A DNA stretch of 64,000 nt. It comes from Cannabis sativa (taxonomy: Eukaryota > Streptophyta > Magnoliopsida > Rosales > Cannabaceae). Positions 1 through 13,210 of the stretch are shown here, piece after piece. The DNA lies in the NCBI RefSeq assembly GCF_029168945.1, contig NC_083605.1, positions 7,075,280 through 7,139,279 on the forward strand. The letters are read 5' to 3'. Each line of letters opens with the position of its first letter. Within the stretch, counting starts at the first letter, position 1. The notes beneath the pieces are model-generated. The model made no database searches. It was given only the letters and a program-made list of their open reading frames with translations, and had not been told where the DNA came from. The translations under genes and the position numbers were made by a program.

Positions 1-463
1 TTAGTATTAGACTACCATGCATGACTGGTGTGATCACTTGTGAAGAAGGCCAACTACCGTGAGTCACGACTTATTTATAACCTAAGCAACATGTATACAT
101 GGACCAATCACACAAATTTCTCCTTATTATATATCTCTTCCATAGATGTAGCCGCACCAGTAGCATTTTATAAGTCTTGTTTACTTTCAAGTCTTCTTCG
201 ATGAAACAATTATTATCCAAATTCCAAAACCCATATATTTCGACCATATTCTTAGCATATTATTAGAGCCATATATCATATAATATTAATAGATATATGC
301 GTTGTCTTGAAGTTTGATCAGGTTGCCTGCCACCTCAATCTTCTTTTACTTCAGATTATAATGAAGGAATTAATTATTTTAATTAATGAACAGAAAACCC
401 AAAACGTTGACTTCAAATTCATTATTGTATATGGTTCTAAAGATTATTGAGGGTTTTTAACCC
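1..463. other. Upstream region of first chitinase
   Basis: AT-rich non-coding DNA ahead of the first chitinase gene. No ORF or transposon end is recognisable. The only motifs I can support are the TATA box and W-box listed separately. Confidence 0.5.
407..412 (+). promoter_or_regulatory. W-box (TTGACT) upstream of chitinase 1
   Basis: TTGACT matches the WRKY-binding W-box TTGAC(C/T) and lies about 57 bp upstream of the TATA box. WRKY factors commonly control pathogen-induced chitinases. A hexamer is frequent by chance, so regulation by WRKY proteins is inference. Confidence 0.4.
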
Positions 464-471
464 TATAAATA
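464..471 (+). promoter_or_regulatory. TATA box of chitinase 1
   Basis: A canonical TATAAATA lies 72 bp upstream of the chitinase ATG. The intervening A-rich leader (CACACAAAAAA-type) is typical of a short plant 5-prime UTR. Confidence 0.75.
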
Positions 472-472
472 G

Positions 473-1462
<990 letters not shown>

Positions 1463-1484
1463 TTTACTATAACTAAAGGTGTGA

Positions 1485-1495
1485 AATAATAATAA

Positions 1496-1536
<41 letters not shown>

Positions 1537-1556
1537 GTTATAATAATAATAAGAAT
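1485..1556. repeat. (AAT)n microsatellite
   Basis: An imperfect AAT trinucleotide array of about 70 bp just after the chitinase 1 stop codon, probably inside or next to its 3-prime UTR. Confidence 0.85.
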
Positions 1557-1589
1557 AATTTGCGGATTAAATTTAATTTTAGATATAAA

Positions 1590-1697
1590 TAAATAACTTA
1601 AGTTTAATTTTTGACGGCAATAATATTTACATAGTTTTAAAAATATAACTCAAGTATTATTACCGTCAAAAATTAAACTTAAATATTTATTTGTAAC
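1590..1697. mobile_element. Small palindromic MITE
   Basis: The arm AAGTTTAATTTTTGACGG near 1609 is mirrored by CCGTCAAAAATTAAACTT near 1663, giving a long hairpin. The same ACTTAAGTTTAATTTT ends recur at 27.38-27.71 kb, so this is a dispersed family. No protein is encoded. Confidence 0.6.
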
Positions 1698-2644
1698 TAA
1701 AAATTAAACTTAAATAATAATAATAATACGGATAGCTTAATTATAATTTGTAACGTATTGTGTAATTATGTATTAAATTGTATTGTTTACCTTCAATTAA
1801 TATATAAAGAATAATACTATTGTGTTTTTATATCGATCATTGTGTTGCGTAGATTGGACAACATTATTACTAAGTTGTCGATCTTAATAACTTGCAAGAA
1901 TGACTTGTTACTTAATTAATTAAATAATTAAATTATAATGTTTAAAATAAATATATAAATCAATTTTTGAAATAGAAATAAACAAATAAAAACTATTTTG
2001 ACTAAGAGTAATAACATCTTCACACATTTACATGATAAATATTTGAACCCATCATCTGATCTTTTCATTATTGTTTAAAGTATTAACTAAAATAGAGAAA
2101 TTTATATGAAAAAATAGAAATTTTTTACTATTAATATATAAATTAATACAAAAATAACACCCTATTAAATTACCACATTTTTGCCTAAACTCCAAAATAG
2201 CCCCTCATAAACCTACTCTCTTTTCTCTTTCCCTTTTCCTAAATCCTACAAATTTCTCTCTTCACCATACTCAAAAACTTTGCTATTTGAGCAGTTTTCG
2301 GACTCATTCCTAGTGGAAGATGAATAAATTTTTATGAAACAAGTCTTATAGAGATAGGAGGCAAATGTCAAAATTTCAAGGTTTTAGGAATGAGCATGTG
2401 ATTTTAATAAGTTAATACTTGTTCACAAGATTATTATTTTCATTAATGGAACTAAGTGTTCCATTATTGTTTCATTAGTTTTTTTTTTTTTGTTAATTAC
2501 ATTCTAATGTAGTGTACCTTATTTTGGAAGATGAAATATTTTGAAAGGTACACAAAAATATTTGGATAACTTTTTTATGCTACATATCGAGTATGTATCA
2601 AACAGTTATCAAAAGATATTACTGATATTGAATACTTATAGAAT
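1698..2644. other. AT-rich intergenic DNA
   Basis: Low-complexity AT-rich sequence with short poly-A/T runs. I see no gene, RNA or clear transposon terminus before the target duplication at 2645. Confidence 0.5.
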
Positions 2645-2759
2645 AACTATTTTGAGTAATTTGCGGCAAAACCCCCCCAACTATCAATTTATTTGCAAAA
2701 ACTCATCCAACCTCATAATTTTATTTTATTTTTTTGGTAAATTAGTGTAATTCATTACT

Positions 2760-4057
2760 TCAAATATTTGATTACATCCTATTAGCATCTTCAAAGAGAA
2801 GATCTATATCTATGTATGAACATAACTCAATCACAATATAACATGATTCCCCCTCTATTTCCCTTTTTCCTATTGTTGTACAATCTCTAAAAACCATTGA
2901 TTGTCATCTGTAGATACATTTTTAGGCCAAACATAAATGAATCTACTCTTTACTTCTTCCTTGATTCTCCTAACCACCTCAGTCACTCTCGGTTCCTCTA
3001 ATTCCCAAAGCACCAGATTTCTGGTTTTCCAAATCTAGTATACTGTCGAAGCCGTGACAACAAACTAGAAGCTTTTCCTAAACCTGCCAGCCTTTGATCT
3101 CTCAATCCATCTCAAGATCGCATCCAGGTCAATTGTTTCAACTTTCCAATTCAGCCACCCTTTGATCTGCAGAAGACATTGTGAAGAGAAGGAACAAGAG
3201 AGAAAAAGATGGCATTTTGTCTCAGAATGTGTTCTGCAAAGAAGACAGCAGTCATCTGAAATCACATTAATTTTCTTCAGCCTTGCTCTAGTTTGAAGTC
3301 GGTCTTGCACTGCAGTCCACATAACATAGCTTTGTCTTGGGATATTTTGCCTATTCCAAACTCCATGACTCCAATTTACTTTCCTTTGAGGAGGACAAAA
3401 TAAATTGTAGCCATTAGAGATTGTGTATCGTGAACTAAGAAACTGCTGCAAACTCACTTTCTCCTTGATTTGATCTTTGACATAAACCAGTTTTTTCCAA
3501 TACCAACTCGCTTGTTGTGGGTCTTGGTAGCTCCACCAATCCTCCCCTTTTATATAGACACAGTGTATCCATTTGATCCACAAATTATCTTCCTTGTTTG
3601 CAATCGCCCAAACATATTTCGTCAGTGCGGCTAAGTTCCATTCTGCTATTTTTTTGAGGCCAATGCCTCCTGCTGCCTTCGGCTGACACACATTCTCCCA
3701 AGCAATTAAGCCAAGCCCTGTTGCCGTGTGATGCCCCTTCCAGAGATAGGCTCTACAAATCATTTCAATGTCTTTGATGATCTTCTTAGGTAGAATCATA
3801 ATTTGACTCCAATAAGAATGAATAGACATCAAAACAGAATTCACAAGCACTGCTCTACCTGCTAAGGACAAGTTCCTTAAACTCCATGATCTTATTCTTG
3901 ATGTCATTTTTTCAGCTAACACCATGCATTCTTTACCAGAAATATGTTTGGCACAAATAGGAATGCCTAAGTATTTAAATGGTACCTCTTTTTTGGAAAA
4001 ACCTGATTTATCAATGTAAAGACCGCTTAGTTTAATTTGGAAATTAGCAGTTAATCA
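2760..4057 (-). pseudogene. LINE (non-LTR retrotransposon) pol, C-terminal part
   Basis: A minus-strand reading frame (286 aa open at 3065-3925, extendable upstream to about 4050). It shows typical plant LINE reverse-transcriptase C-terminal features: FKYLGIPI just upstream, then a SLAGRAVLVNSVL-like block, a W-K-G-H segment, and an RT zinc-binding (zf-RVT) region with C-x2-C and E-x3-HLF-x2-C. The frame stops at 3065 and degenerate tail sequence continues to about 2760. Endonuclease and the N-terminal RT are missing. It continues with the piece at 6396-6667 once the LTR is removed, apart from a one-base frame slip at the join. Confidence 0.85.
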
Positions 4058-6399
4058 TGTTTAATTATGAAATTATTTATAGCTATTTAAATAATTATTT
4101 ATACTGTTATTATTGAATTCTGAGATGCATTTTATGTCAGTTAGTAGTTTTCATAATTTTGCATTTCCGGTGCCCGGTAACATGGAACTCGGTGTTTGGC
4201 TCAGTAAAATCACAACTTAGTATGTTAGTAGGTTGGGATGGTTTATTAGACATTAGGAATGTCGGGAATGGCCGGGAATTTAGAATTTCCCAAAAATACC
4301 CCTTTAGTGTTACTTATGTGATTTTGGTGTGAAGGGGCAAAATGGTCATTTTGCCCCATTATTAGTTTGTCCTTTAGTGGACTTAGTAAGTGGAATATTA
4401 TGTGTTTTAGTGGGTTTTAGTTGGCTAAAATAAAAAGAGTTAAGTTGTATTTAGTCATTTATTCAAAATTTCCAAAGTTAGAAAACTTAGAAAATTCAAG
4501 GCTCTCTTTTCTTCTCTCTATTTTGGTTTGGAGCAGCTGGGTTTGGGGGGCATTCTCTTGGATTTCAAGCTGGATTTAGCATAGATTTTGACCTCAAGTT
4601 GTTGGTAAGATCCTTGTAGCTCTCCCTTTTAGTTTCTTGAAGAATTTTGATGAATTGATGATGTTTGCATGCCTAGTTTAAGTTGTTATTGTTGCTGTGA
4701 TTTTATAGTTGTTTGCAGAGGTTTAAGCATGACTAATTGATGTTATTAAGCTGCTTGTAATGCTTGATGGTTAGGTTGTTAGAGTTGTGGAGTTTTTAGT
4801 GTAAAAGCTTAGGTTTTCAAAGAGAAAATTGGATTTTTAGTGGCTGTAGTTGTTGCATGAGTTAGGGTTTGATTTCTGCAGTTTTTAAATGCTTGAATAT
4901 GAGATTTTAATCAGGGTTTGATGCTTGTTATGTTGTTTAGTCAAGTTTTGAGTTTTAGAACTCAATCTTTGACCTTTAATGGTGAAATGAGTTTCTGTGT
5001 GTGAAGCTCGGGTTTGTTGCTTTAGAAATGTTCTAGGGGATATATAGAACAGGTCTGGAAGGTTTGAGGTTAATTGGATTTGATTTGGTTGAGTAATGAA
5101 TTTTTGAATTTCTGCCTGCGAGGAACCGGAATTCCGGTTGTGCATCCAGAATTCTGGATGGGTTTTGAAAATTCCCAGAACCAGAATTCCGGTTGGATAA
5201 CCGGTCTGCCGGTTGGGTGATTTTCAGAAACCCTAGTTTACCTCGTTTTTATGTTATTTGGGGTATTGCCATGCTTTTTATCGATAGGGAAACTTTTAAT
5301 TCCTAGTTTAAGTCCCCGGGAAGTGATTTAGCGTATCACTTATAGTGTTGTGATTGTTATGGTTTAGGAGCCTGTAATCTGCCGCGCAGTTCGCTCCAGT
5401 CAGGTTGACCGGCACACCTGAATTCGGAATCCAGGTAAGATTAGTATAATAGTATGCATATGTAGATTACATGTTTAGCGTGTATGTAGGAAGCCTGTTA
5501 GATTACATTAGATATGTATGTTGGCTTCGAACCATCCGACTGTGTCACGTCGGTACAGGCTGGAGTATGACCAGCAGCTGGAGTATGACCAGTTCGACCG
5601 ATTAGGCTGACACTGTATCACGTCGGTACAGGCTGGAGTATGACCAGCAGCCGAAGTATGACCGGTTCGACCGATTAGGCTGATGCTTAGATTGGTGGTT
5701 CCGTACTATTTGACGTATCACGTCGGTACAGGCTGGAGTATGACCAACAGCTGGGGTATGACCAGTTCGACCGATTAGGCTGATACTGTAACACGTCGGT
5801 ACAGCTGGAGTATGACCAGCAGCCGGAGTATGACCGGTTCGACCGATTAGGCTGTTACTTGTCAATAGTACCGTCCCTATGAACGTTCGGGGACTCGCAC
5901 CGTGTTGGACACGGCAGTTAGGGGGACTCAGTATCGTGTTGGACACGGCAGTTAGGGTTATGGTCAGGGGTATGGGCGTCTGATCATGACCGGGATTTAT
6001 GTATGAGTATTATTATGCTTTTCTTACTGAGTCTGTCGACTCACAGTGCTATGTTTATGTGTAGGTAAAGGCAAGGCTAGAGCTGATGGACCGTGAGCGA
6101 GCCGGTGAAGATTGTACATGTCGGGGCGGTTAGGCCTGGAGCGTACGATCATCGGGACAGCGAGGCTATTTTTGTAATTAGTCGCTAGGCGACAAGTATT
6201 TTGTATAGACAGTAAACTTTTGTAAATGGTTTTGTAATCGGGATCTCGAGTATTTTGTATAAATATTTTACAAGTTTAATTAAAAATCAAAAATTTTAAT
6301 TAATCACGTTTTTCCATAAACCTCGTTGATTAGCAACGAGCTGCACAGTATGTTTAAAAATTACGTAATACGCCTATGCTAGTTAGGGTGTTACAATCA
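4054..6399 (+). mobile_element. Solo LTR (Ty3/gypsy-like), 2.34 kb, with TSD ATCA
   Basis: The sequence from TGTTTAATT (4058) to GGTGTTACA (6395) has TG...CA ends and is flanked by ATCA at 4054-4057 and 6396-6399 (4 bp; one ambiguous extra base). It interrupts the LINE reading frame. No gag-pol, primer-binding site or second LTR is present, so it is a solo LTR. The terminal GGGTGTTACA and the GTCGACTCACAG...GTAGGTAAAGGCAAGGC region resemble chromovirus (Tekay-like) LTRs. That lineage and the plus orientation are inference. Confidence 0.75.
5540..5870. repeat. Tandem repeats inside the solo LTR (~75-bp unit)
   Basis: At least four copies of a unit containing CACGTCGGTACAGGCTGG, GAGTATGACCAG and TTCGACCGATTAGGCTGA. 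Copies start near 5541, 5616, 5715 and 5789, giving a roughly 173-bp higher-order period. A shorter duplication carrying GTGTTGGACACGGCAGTTAG follows at 5902-5957. The open frame here is a by-product of the repeat. Confidence 0.85.
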
Positions 6400-6667
6400 A
6401 TGACACTTTGCACCTCGCTTTCTTCCATTCCACAGCAGTAAATGGCCGATTTAGCAGAATTCAGTTGCAACCTGGATGTGCAGGAGAAAAGTTTCAATCC
6501 TTGAAGCAAATAATGAATGCTTTTGAAGTCTCCATGGTAAAATAGGATAACATCATCAGCAAACATTAAGTGATTCATTTTAAGTTCCTTGCAGCGATCA
6601 TGATAATGAAATTCTGGTTTGGTTCCAATCCGAATCATTATTCTTGAAAAGTACTCCATTCCAAGAA
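6396..6667 (-). pseudogene. LINE pol fragment with RT catalytic FADD motif
   Basis: A minus-strand frame containing NHLMFADDVILFYHG. FADD is the reverse-transcriptase catalytic motif of plant LINEs, and the surrounding KPEFHYHDRCKELK-like stretch is typical. It ends at 6396 against the solo LTR and resumes at 4057. The first few codons of the open frame (MRLD) come from the neighbouring MULE terminal sequence, not from the LINE. Confidence 0.82.
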
Positions 6668-7140
6668 CATCCAACCTCATATTTTGGTGGAAAAACCCTC
6701 CTAAGTACTGTTCCGTTTACATTTTTAAGGTGTCGTCTGTCCAGCCTCGTTAAGTCCTAATTTTGCCCACGTGGCAATGACGGGTCATTAAAAAATTATC
6801 CTACGTGGCAATATTTTAAAAAAATTAAAATAAAAAATTTAAGAGTAATTTGCGGCAAAACTCCCCCAACTGTCAATTTACTTACAAAAAACCATCCAAC
6901 CTTAAAGTTTTTTGGATGGTTTTTTACAAGTAAATTGATAGTTGGGGGGTTTTGCCGCAAATTACTCTTAAAGTTTTTATTTTATTTTGTAAAATATGGC
7001 CACATAAGATAATTTTTTAGTGACCTGTCATTGCCACGTGGGTAAAATTAGGACTTAACGAGGCTGGACAGACGGCACCTTAAAAATGTAAACGGAACAG
7101 TACTTTGGAGGGTTTTCCCACCAAAATATGAGGTTGGATG
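6668..7140. repeat. Large palindrome at the MULE right end
   Basis: The left arm starts ATCCAACCTCATATTTTGG and continues through TACTGTTCCGTTTAC and CCACGTGGCAATGAC. It is mirrored by the right arm ending near 7140. At the centre (6843-6967) two terminal sequences GAGTAATTTGCGGC...GCCGCAAATTACTC face each other. The whole arm pair exceeds 200 bp per side with few mismatches, so its transcript would form a long hairpin. Likely origin is head-to-head joining of two terminal regions of the same MULE family. Confidence 0.8.
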
Positions 7141-7199
7141 GTTTTTTACAAGTAAATTGATAGTTGGGGGGGTTTTGCCGCAAATTACTCAACTATTTT

Positions 7200-7802
7200 T
7201 GTAACAATCGTATATATAATATCGAACAATATCAAATAACTATCAAATTCTATTGATAGTCAAAATTCATAGCGTCTAATAATAGTCTTCCCAACAAAAA
7301 AAATGATAATCAAGCAATAATAGAACACTTATCAATCGGTACCATTAATGAGAATAATAATCTTGTGAATGAATATTGGGTTACCAAAAACAACACTCGA
7401 ACAATAATCAAACACTAATATCTAACTCTAACTTGAATATTTTAGTTTTTAAGCCATTAAAAATCTAATATCTTTCCTCGCGCTCTCAAACACTATTGTA
7501 CATTTAAAACAAAATAAAATAAATACCACAAAAAAATATATACAAAATGTATAAGTCAAACACGCATCATTGAACATGTATTATGAAGCACTCGAACAAA
7601 CCACACAACTTACCTGGTATCAAATGTACATCGTCTAACAATCGAACATGTAATATTACTAATCTATATATATCAAGCAACTATCGAACATTATCGAAAT
7701 ATCATCCCTAACCTCTGAAATTACTAATAATCGAGTATGCATCGAACATGTAGGGCCTAGTCGGCCGATGACCTCCTATGGCCGTCCAGGTATTGTTCTT
7801 GC
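7200..7802. other. Intergenic DNA, no gene seen
   Basis: AT-rich sequence with recurrent TATCGAACA-like words. I see no ORF with family resemblance and no transposon boundary other than the MULE TSD at its left edge. Confidence 0.4.
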
Positions 7803-8010
7803 AGCCTAGGGATGTGTCTGCCAGTTTTATATGTGCTTGCAAGCCTTTCTATGTGCCTATAAGCCTTGGTATGTGTCTGCTAGCCTTCTATGTGTCTGTT
7901 AGCCTTGGTATAAGCATGTCAGCCTTGGTATGTGCCTGCCAACTTTGGTATGTGCTTGAGAGCCTTGATATGTGTTTGTCAGCCTTGGTATGTGCCTGTT
8001 AGCCTTTAAC
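7803..8010. repeat. 20-bp minisatellite (~10 copies)
   Basis: About ten degenerate copies of a 20-bp unit close to AGCCTTGGTATGTGCCTGTC run from 7803. The short open frame across it is a repeat artefact and not a gene. The array is cut off shortly before the solo LTR at 8048. Confidence 0.85.
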
Positions 8011-8042
8011 TAGCTTCTTTGTATAGCTTTCCTTACAAAGGT

Positions 8043-9931
8043 CAGACTGTTGGGTTTTATGCCCTAAATAAAACTCATTTCAATATAATCAGATTTACTT
8101 ATTAATATAGATCAGAAATAACATTTAATGTTGCATGGTTCACATGATTTATTTCATGATTATATGTACATAATGTATAAATTCATCTGAAACCCTTTTC
8201 ACATACTTGATCCTGTTTATTGTGCCGTCAACACATTGGAAAGTAAACATGACTATGTGAATAAAGTTTCCTAGATTTATCAGACATAGGGTTTTACTGA
8301 TATGATAATCTACAACAGAGTTTACTTGCATTAGGAGAAGTGCTATGTTCTTTCCAGAGCATTGGTTAAAGTAAAGCTCAGGTTGGATGCATGGAGTATG
8401 CATCGGAAGGGACCGATATTGAACTTTGACTTAGATTTATTAAACTTACCGTAATATCTATTCAAGTCAATATCGCCTAGTTGATCCTAGATCAAATGTT
8501 CTTAATCCTGTTATGATTAGGCTCAATCTTGAAAGGCTATTCGTGTTCTTTGATTTGTTAGTTAAGCCTACTTTTAGGTCAGGGTGATACGTACATTTTG
8601 GGAACACGGTAGTGCAATTGAGTGGGAGCGCTAACATAAACATGGAATCTATAGCTTTTATCTGGCGAATAGTAAGCAAAGGATGATCTCCTTCGAGCTT
8701 GACCAAACGAACATAAATGGTAGAGTACTCATTTCACATAAGCTGAAATATCATTTATACGGGGTCAAGTGTTTTAAGGATAAAATACATTGTAGGGTGT
8801 AACGGTAATCAAATCCCTTTACAGTGTAGATCATTCATATAGAGGATCATTGGTCAAATTAGGATTATAACAATGGATAACTAATGATGCGTCTATATGG
8901 TGGAACATATAGAGCATTCTATATATTGAGACTGCAATTCTAAGTTCTATGCGTGGATTCAACGAAGAATTAATAAGTTAGTAAATTTTAGTGCTAAATT
9001 CTTGATCTACTTATTGGAAGCTCGGTTATATAGACCCATGGTCCCCGCACTAGTTGAGATAATATTGTTTGTAAGACTCATATAATTGGTTTTGATTAAT
9101 CAATTATAATTCTCAATTTAGACTATGTCTATTTGTGAAATTTTCACTAAGTAAGGGCGAAATTGTAAAGAAAGAGTTTTAGGGGCATATTTGTTAATTA
9201 TGATACTTTGTATGGTTCAATTAATAAATATGATAAATGACAATATTATTTAATAATTATTTATAGTTATTAAATAGTTAGAATTGGCATTTAAATGGTT
9301 AAATTAGAAAATTGGCGTTTTTGAGAAAATCAGATGCAGAAAAGATAAAACTGCAAAATTGCAAAAAGTGAGGCCCAAATCCACTAAGCATGGCCGGCCA
9401 CTTTTGTAGGTAATTTAAACTGATATTTTCATTATTTTAATGCCAAATAATTCAAACCTAACCCTAGTGGAATGCTATAAATAGATAGTGAAGGCTTCAG
9501 GAAAATTACACTTCTGATTCAGAAAAACCTGAGCCTTCTCTCTCCCTATCTGGCCGACCACTCCCTCTTTCTTTCTTCCCTCTTCAATTTCGAAATTCTT
9601 AGTGTATGAGTAGTGCCCACACACAACAAATGATACCTCAATCATAGTGAGGAAGATCGTGAAGAAAGACTTTCAGCAAGAAGGAGTTTCAGCATCAAAG
9701 ATTCAGAGAAAGTGATCCAGGTTCAGATATTGATAATGCTCTGCTACAGAAAGGAATCAAGGGCTAGATATCTGAACGGAAGGAGTCGTTATGTTCCGCT
9801 GCACCCAATGTAAGGTTTCCTAAACTTTATATGTGTTTATTTCATCGTTTTAGAAAGTTCATATTTAGGGTGTTAATAAACATACTTGTGAGTAGATCTA
9901 AGATCCTGGTAAAATAAATTCCAACACAGAC
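8043..9931 (+). mobile_element. Solo LTR (Ty1/copia-like), 1.88 kb, TSD CAGAC
   Basis: The sequence from TGTTGGGTTTTATGCCC (8048) to AAATTCCAACA (9926) has inverted TGTTGG...CCAACA ends and a perfect 5-bp duplication CAGAC (8043-8047, 9927-9931). No internal region or second LTR remains. A TATAAATA at 9476-9483 is a plausible LTR promoter on the plus strand. The copia assignment is from the end sequence style only; the solo-LTR structure itself is well supported. Confidence 0.88.
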
Positions 9932-10091
9932 TTCTTTAGTCGAATCAGGCCTCTTTGGTCAGATAACCACCTTATTGGTCGACCAGCTTATTCTCAAGAC
10001 ATGGTCGACCTATAATCTTCCTTTGGTCGGCCAAATATATCATTTGGCCAGTCAAACATGGTTGGTTAGGGCCTTGACAGCTTGCTTAACT
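9932..10091. other. GGTCGACC-motif-rich intergenic DNA
   Basis: A short stretch with repeated TTGGTCGACC / GGTCGGCC words. It is the right-hand continuation of the sequence interrupted by the solo LTR. No coding potential is seen. Confidence 0.4.
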
Positions 10092-10436
10092 CCTCACTAC
10101 AAGAAATGTCACTTTTACCAGCACAGTTCGCTACTGCACTGGTAAAAGTAACTTTTACCAGCGCATTTTACAAACTACGTTGGCAAAAAGGTCAAAGTTT
10201 CACTAGCGCACATTTGTAGTATCTAAAATCTAACTTTTACCAACGCATTTACGCGCTGGGAAGAGTCATTTTTGCCAGCTCTTTTCATTTTGTGCTGGCA
10301 AAAGTTCTAATACCAACGTTGATTTGCCAACTCCTTTTGCCAACACATCAGAAGTAAATTCCATATTACCAACGCAATACCAAACTTTTTCCAGCACAAA
10401 AATGTGCTGGCAAAAGTGACATTTCTTGTAGTGCCT
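10092..10436. mobile_element. CACTA-type MITE, 339 bp, TSD CCT
   Basis: The terminal inverted repeats CACTACAAGAAATGTCAC (from 10095) and its complement (ending 10433) are flanked by CCT on both sides, the 3-bp TSD of CACTA/En-Spm elements. Subterminal TTTTACCAGCGC-type motifs repeat in both orientations. It encodes no transposase, so it is non-autonomous. Confidence 0.9.
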
Positions 10437-11130
10437 TTTGCTTAATGCTTGACAGTTTTGCTCGATTGCTTTAGAACCCTTGGCAGTTGACATGCAGTGT
10501 AAGGTGACTTTGTCTTGTTATTGACAAGTTGTACGTATTCCACGTATCCTCAGTCTTGACTATGTGGACATGTCATGTCAGGTGGACAAAATTTAGAATA
10601 GCATATATTGTAATGATTGTTTTGTTTTTTTTCATCTAAGATGAGTACATATATATATAGACATATATGTATTTTAGTTTGATTTGTATGTAAATAGAGA
10701 TGGAAAGAGATCATTATTGAAGATTAAGAAACGATAGTCTTTTTTACTTTATTTTTCTATTTTAATGAAATATTAAATAATTTATTATTAAAAAAAATAA
10801 CCGATCTAAAATAGTTCAGGAGGTATTTTTAACGACCTTAAAAGTTCAAGGAGGCATGATTTGGTACATGTCAAAGTTTAGAGGACATAAATTCTAATTA
10901 GCCTTTAGTTAAAGAGTGTGTTTAAAGAACATAATTGGATCTATTTCAAAAAAAAAAAAGAAACATGATTGGATGGAGATGCTTTGGACAATATTCTAGA
11001 AATTATAAAAATAAAATGAATCCTCTAGTTGTAGTCCTCCCTCCCTACTCACCCAATAAGCATGCCAAAAGAAGTTAAACCCTAGTGGGACCATCAATCT
11101 TGTCTATTATATATAATGGAACAAATTAGC
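10437..11130. other. Intergenic DNA upstream of chitinase 2
   Basis: AT-rich sequence with a (TA)n tract near 10651 and TTGAC words. A stretch at 10800-10910 looks like old transposon debris (TTCAAGGAGGCATGATTTGG), but no ends are clear. No gene is seen. Confidence 0.4.
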
Positions 11131-11153
11131 TTGACTTGGACTTTATAGTCAAC
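11131..11153. promoter_or_regulatory. Paired inverted W-boxes upstream of chitinase 2
   Basis: TTGACT at 11131-11136 and AGTCAA (TTGACT on the other strand) at 11148-11153 form an inverted pair about 150 bp before the ATG. WRKY proteins favour clustered W-boxes in defence promoters. Function here is inference. Confidence 0.5.
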
Positions 11154-11224
11154 TCTATTGTATTTTCCCCAACAAACTTTATTAATTGGTCAGTTTTTGT
11201 AGGCACTAACAACAGTTTAAATAG

Positions 11225-12193
<969 letters not shown>

Positions 12194-12615
12194 TTTTGTG
12201 GGTCTATTTTACTCTGTAGTGTAAGTTATGTATTTCCTTATTTAACTTTGGGGTTGGTTCAAGCCATTGGGATTAAGATAATGTGATGTCATTGTTTTCA
12301 ACCAAGTGGTATATATTATTATTATTAATAATAAGAACAAAATAATGTCGAACTTGATTGACGAATTATTTGTTATAGTCAAGTCGCAGCAAGAGACAAT
12401 TCTGTTCAAGTGCAAAGTATGATTTAAGATCTCAATCAAATTTAAAATATCATGACATATTTTTTTTTTTTTTTTGATAATGACATATAATATAATTGAA
12501 AGCAACTTCACAGTGCAAAAAAAAAAAACACCAAAATAATATGGAAGTGGTGTTTGATTTGGTGGAATGGTAATTGTAACTGTAATAGTAATATGATTGA
12601 ATAAAAATGGTAATA
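12194..12615. other. 3-prime flank of chitinase 2
   Basis: Contains the 3-prime UTR and downstream AT-rich DNA. Blocks such as TGCAAAGTATGATTTAAGA and TTGAAAGCAACTTCACA recur downstream of the pseudogene at 20.3 kb, so they belonged to the duplicated unit. Confidence 0.6.
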
Positions 12616-12810
12616 GGAATTTAAGGATGTTCGCGGTACGGGTGCGGTTTTTGATTATTTTTTCAAATCAATCTGCACATACGGTTTTTCTAATTTCTCG
12701 AACCGCACCCGCACCGCGAAATTAAAAAATGCAAAAACCGTACCGCAAAAAATAGTGTGGTGCGGTTTATGCGGATTCTGCAGTTTGGACTATCACTAAA
12801 TAATTAAACT

Positions 12811-13210
12811 ATCACAAACAGGGACGGAGGGAATTTAGCCCATATTTAGGCTAAAGCCCTCACTCAAATATATACATTAAATTTTTTATATGTAGATATA
12901 TACATATATTAATTCACTTCACTCAATTTATTAAAGCCCAATTCACAAAAGCTCTCACTCAATATCTTAATCATGACTCATGAGCTACTCTCATTCTAAT
13001 CAAGCCCATTTTGAAAGTAGTCCAATACAAATAATTAAAAAAATAATACTTTATTAAAAAAAAATAATAATATTATTAACAATATTTTATTTTCTTTTGT
13101 TGAAGATGGAAATTGGAAAAATACATTTATTAGTTATTTTTATTAGTTTTGACTTAATATTTATTCAAGCCCTCACTCAACTAAATTTTGACTTCGTCAC
13201 TGATTACAAA
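12811..13210. mobile_element. Nested hAT-like MITE (384 bp)
   Basis: The ends CAGGGACGGAG (12819) and CTTCGTCACTG (ending 13202) are inverted copies, flanked by ATCACAAA and ATTACAAA (8 bp, one mismatch). It lies inside the 12624-13862 element and is therefore younger than it. The interior is non-coding, with repeated AAGCCCTCACTCAA words. Confidence 0.72.

Larger units (their letters stand above)
2645..7199. mobile_element. Composite Mutator-like (MULE) element with 9-bp TSD
   Basis: The element spans 2654-7190. It is bounded by inverted termini beginning GAGTAATTTGCGGCAAAAC (about 65 bp similar) and flanked by a perfect 9-bp duplication AACTATTTT (2645-2653 and 7191-7199), the TSD length of Mutator-like elements. 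No transposase is visible, so it is non-autonomous. Inside lie a LINE fragment on the minus strand, a solo LTR that split that LINE, and a large palindrome at the right end. Removing the layers gives an order: MULE carrying LINE sequence first, LTR insertion later. The superfamily call rests on the TSD length and long TIRs. Confidence 0.82.

Noticed and set aside
5602..5946. A 114-residue repeat protein on the minus strand
   Set aside because: Produced by the tandem repeats in the solo LTR; repeats of the GRTGHTPA type follow the DNA period.
7778..8002. A small Cys-rich protein gene
   Set aside because: The frame runs through a 20-bp minisatellite, and the cysteines come from the repeat unit.
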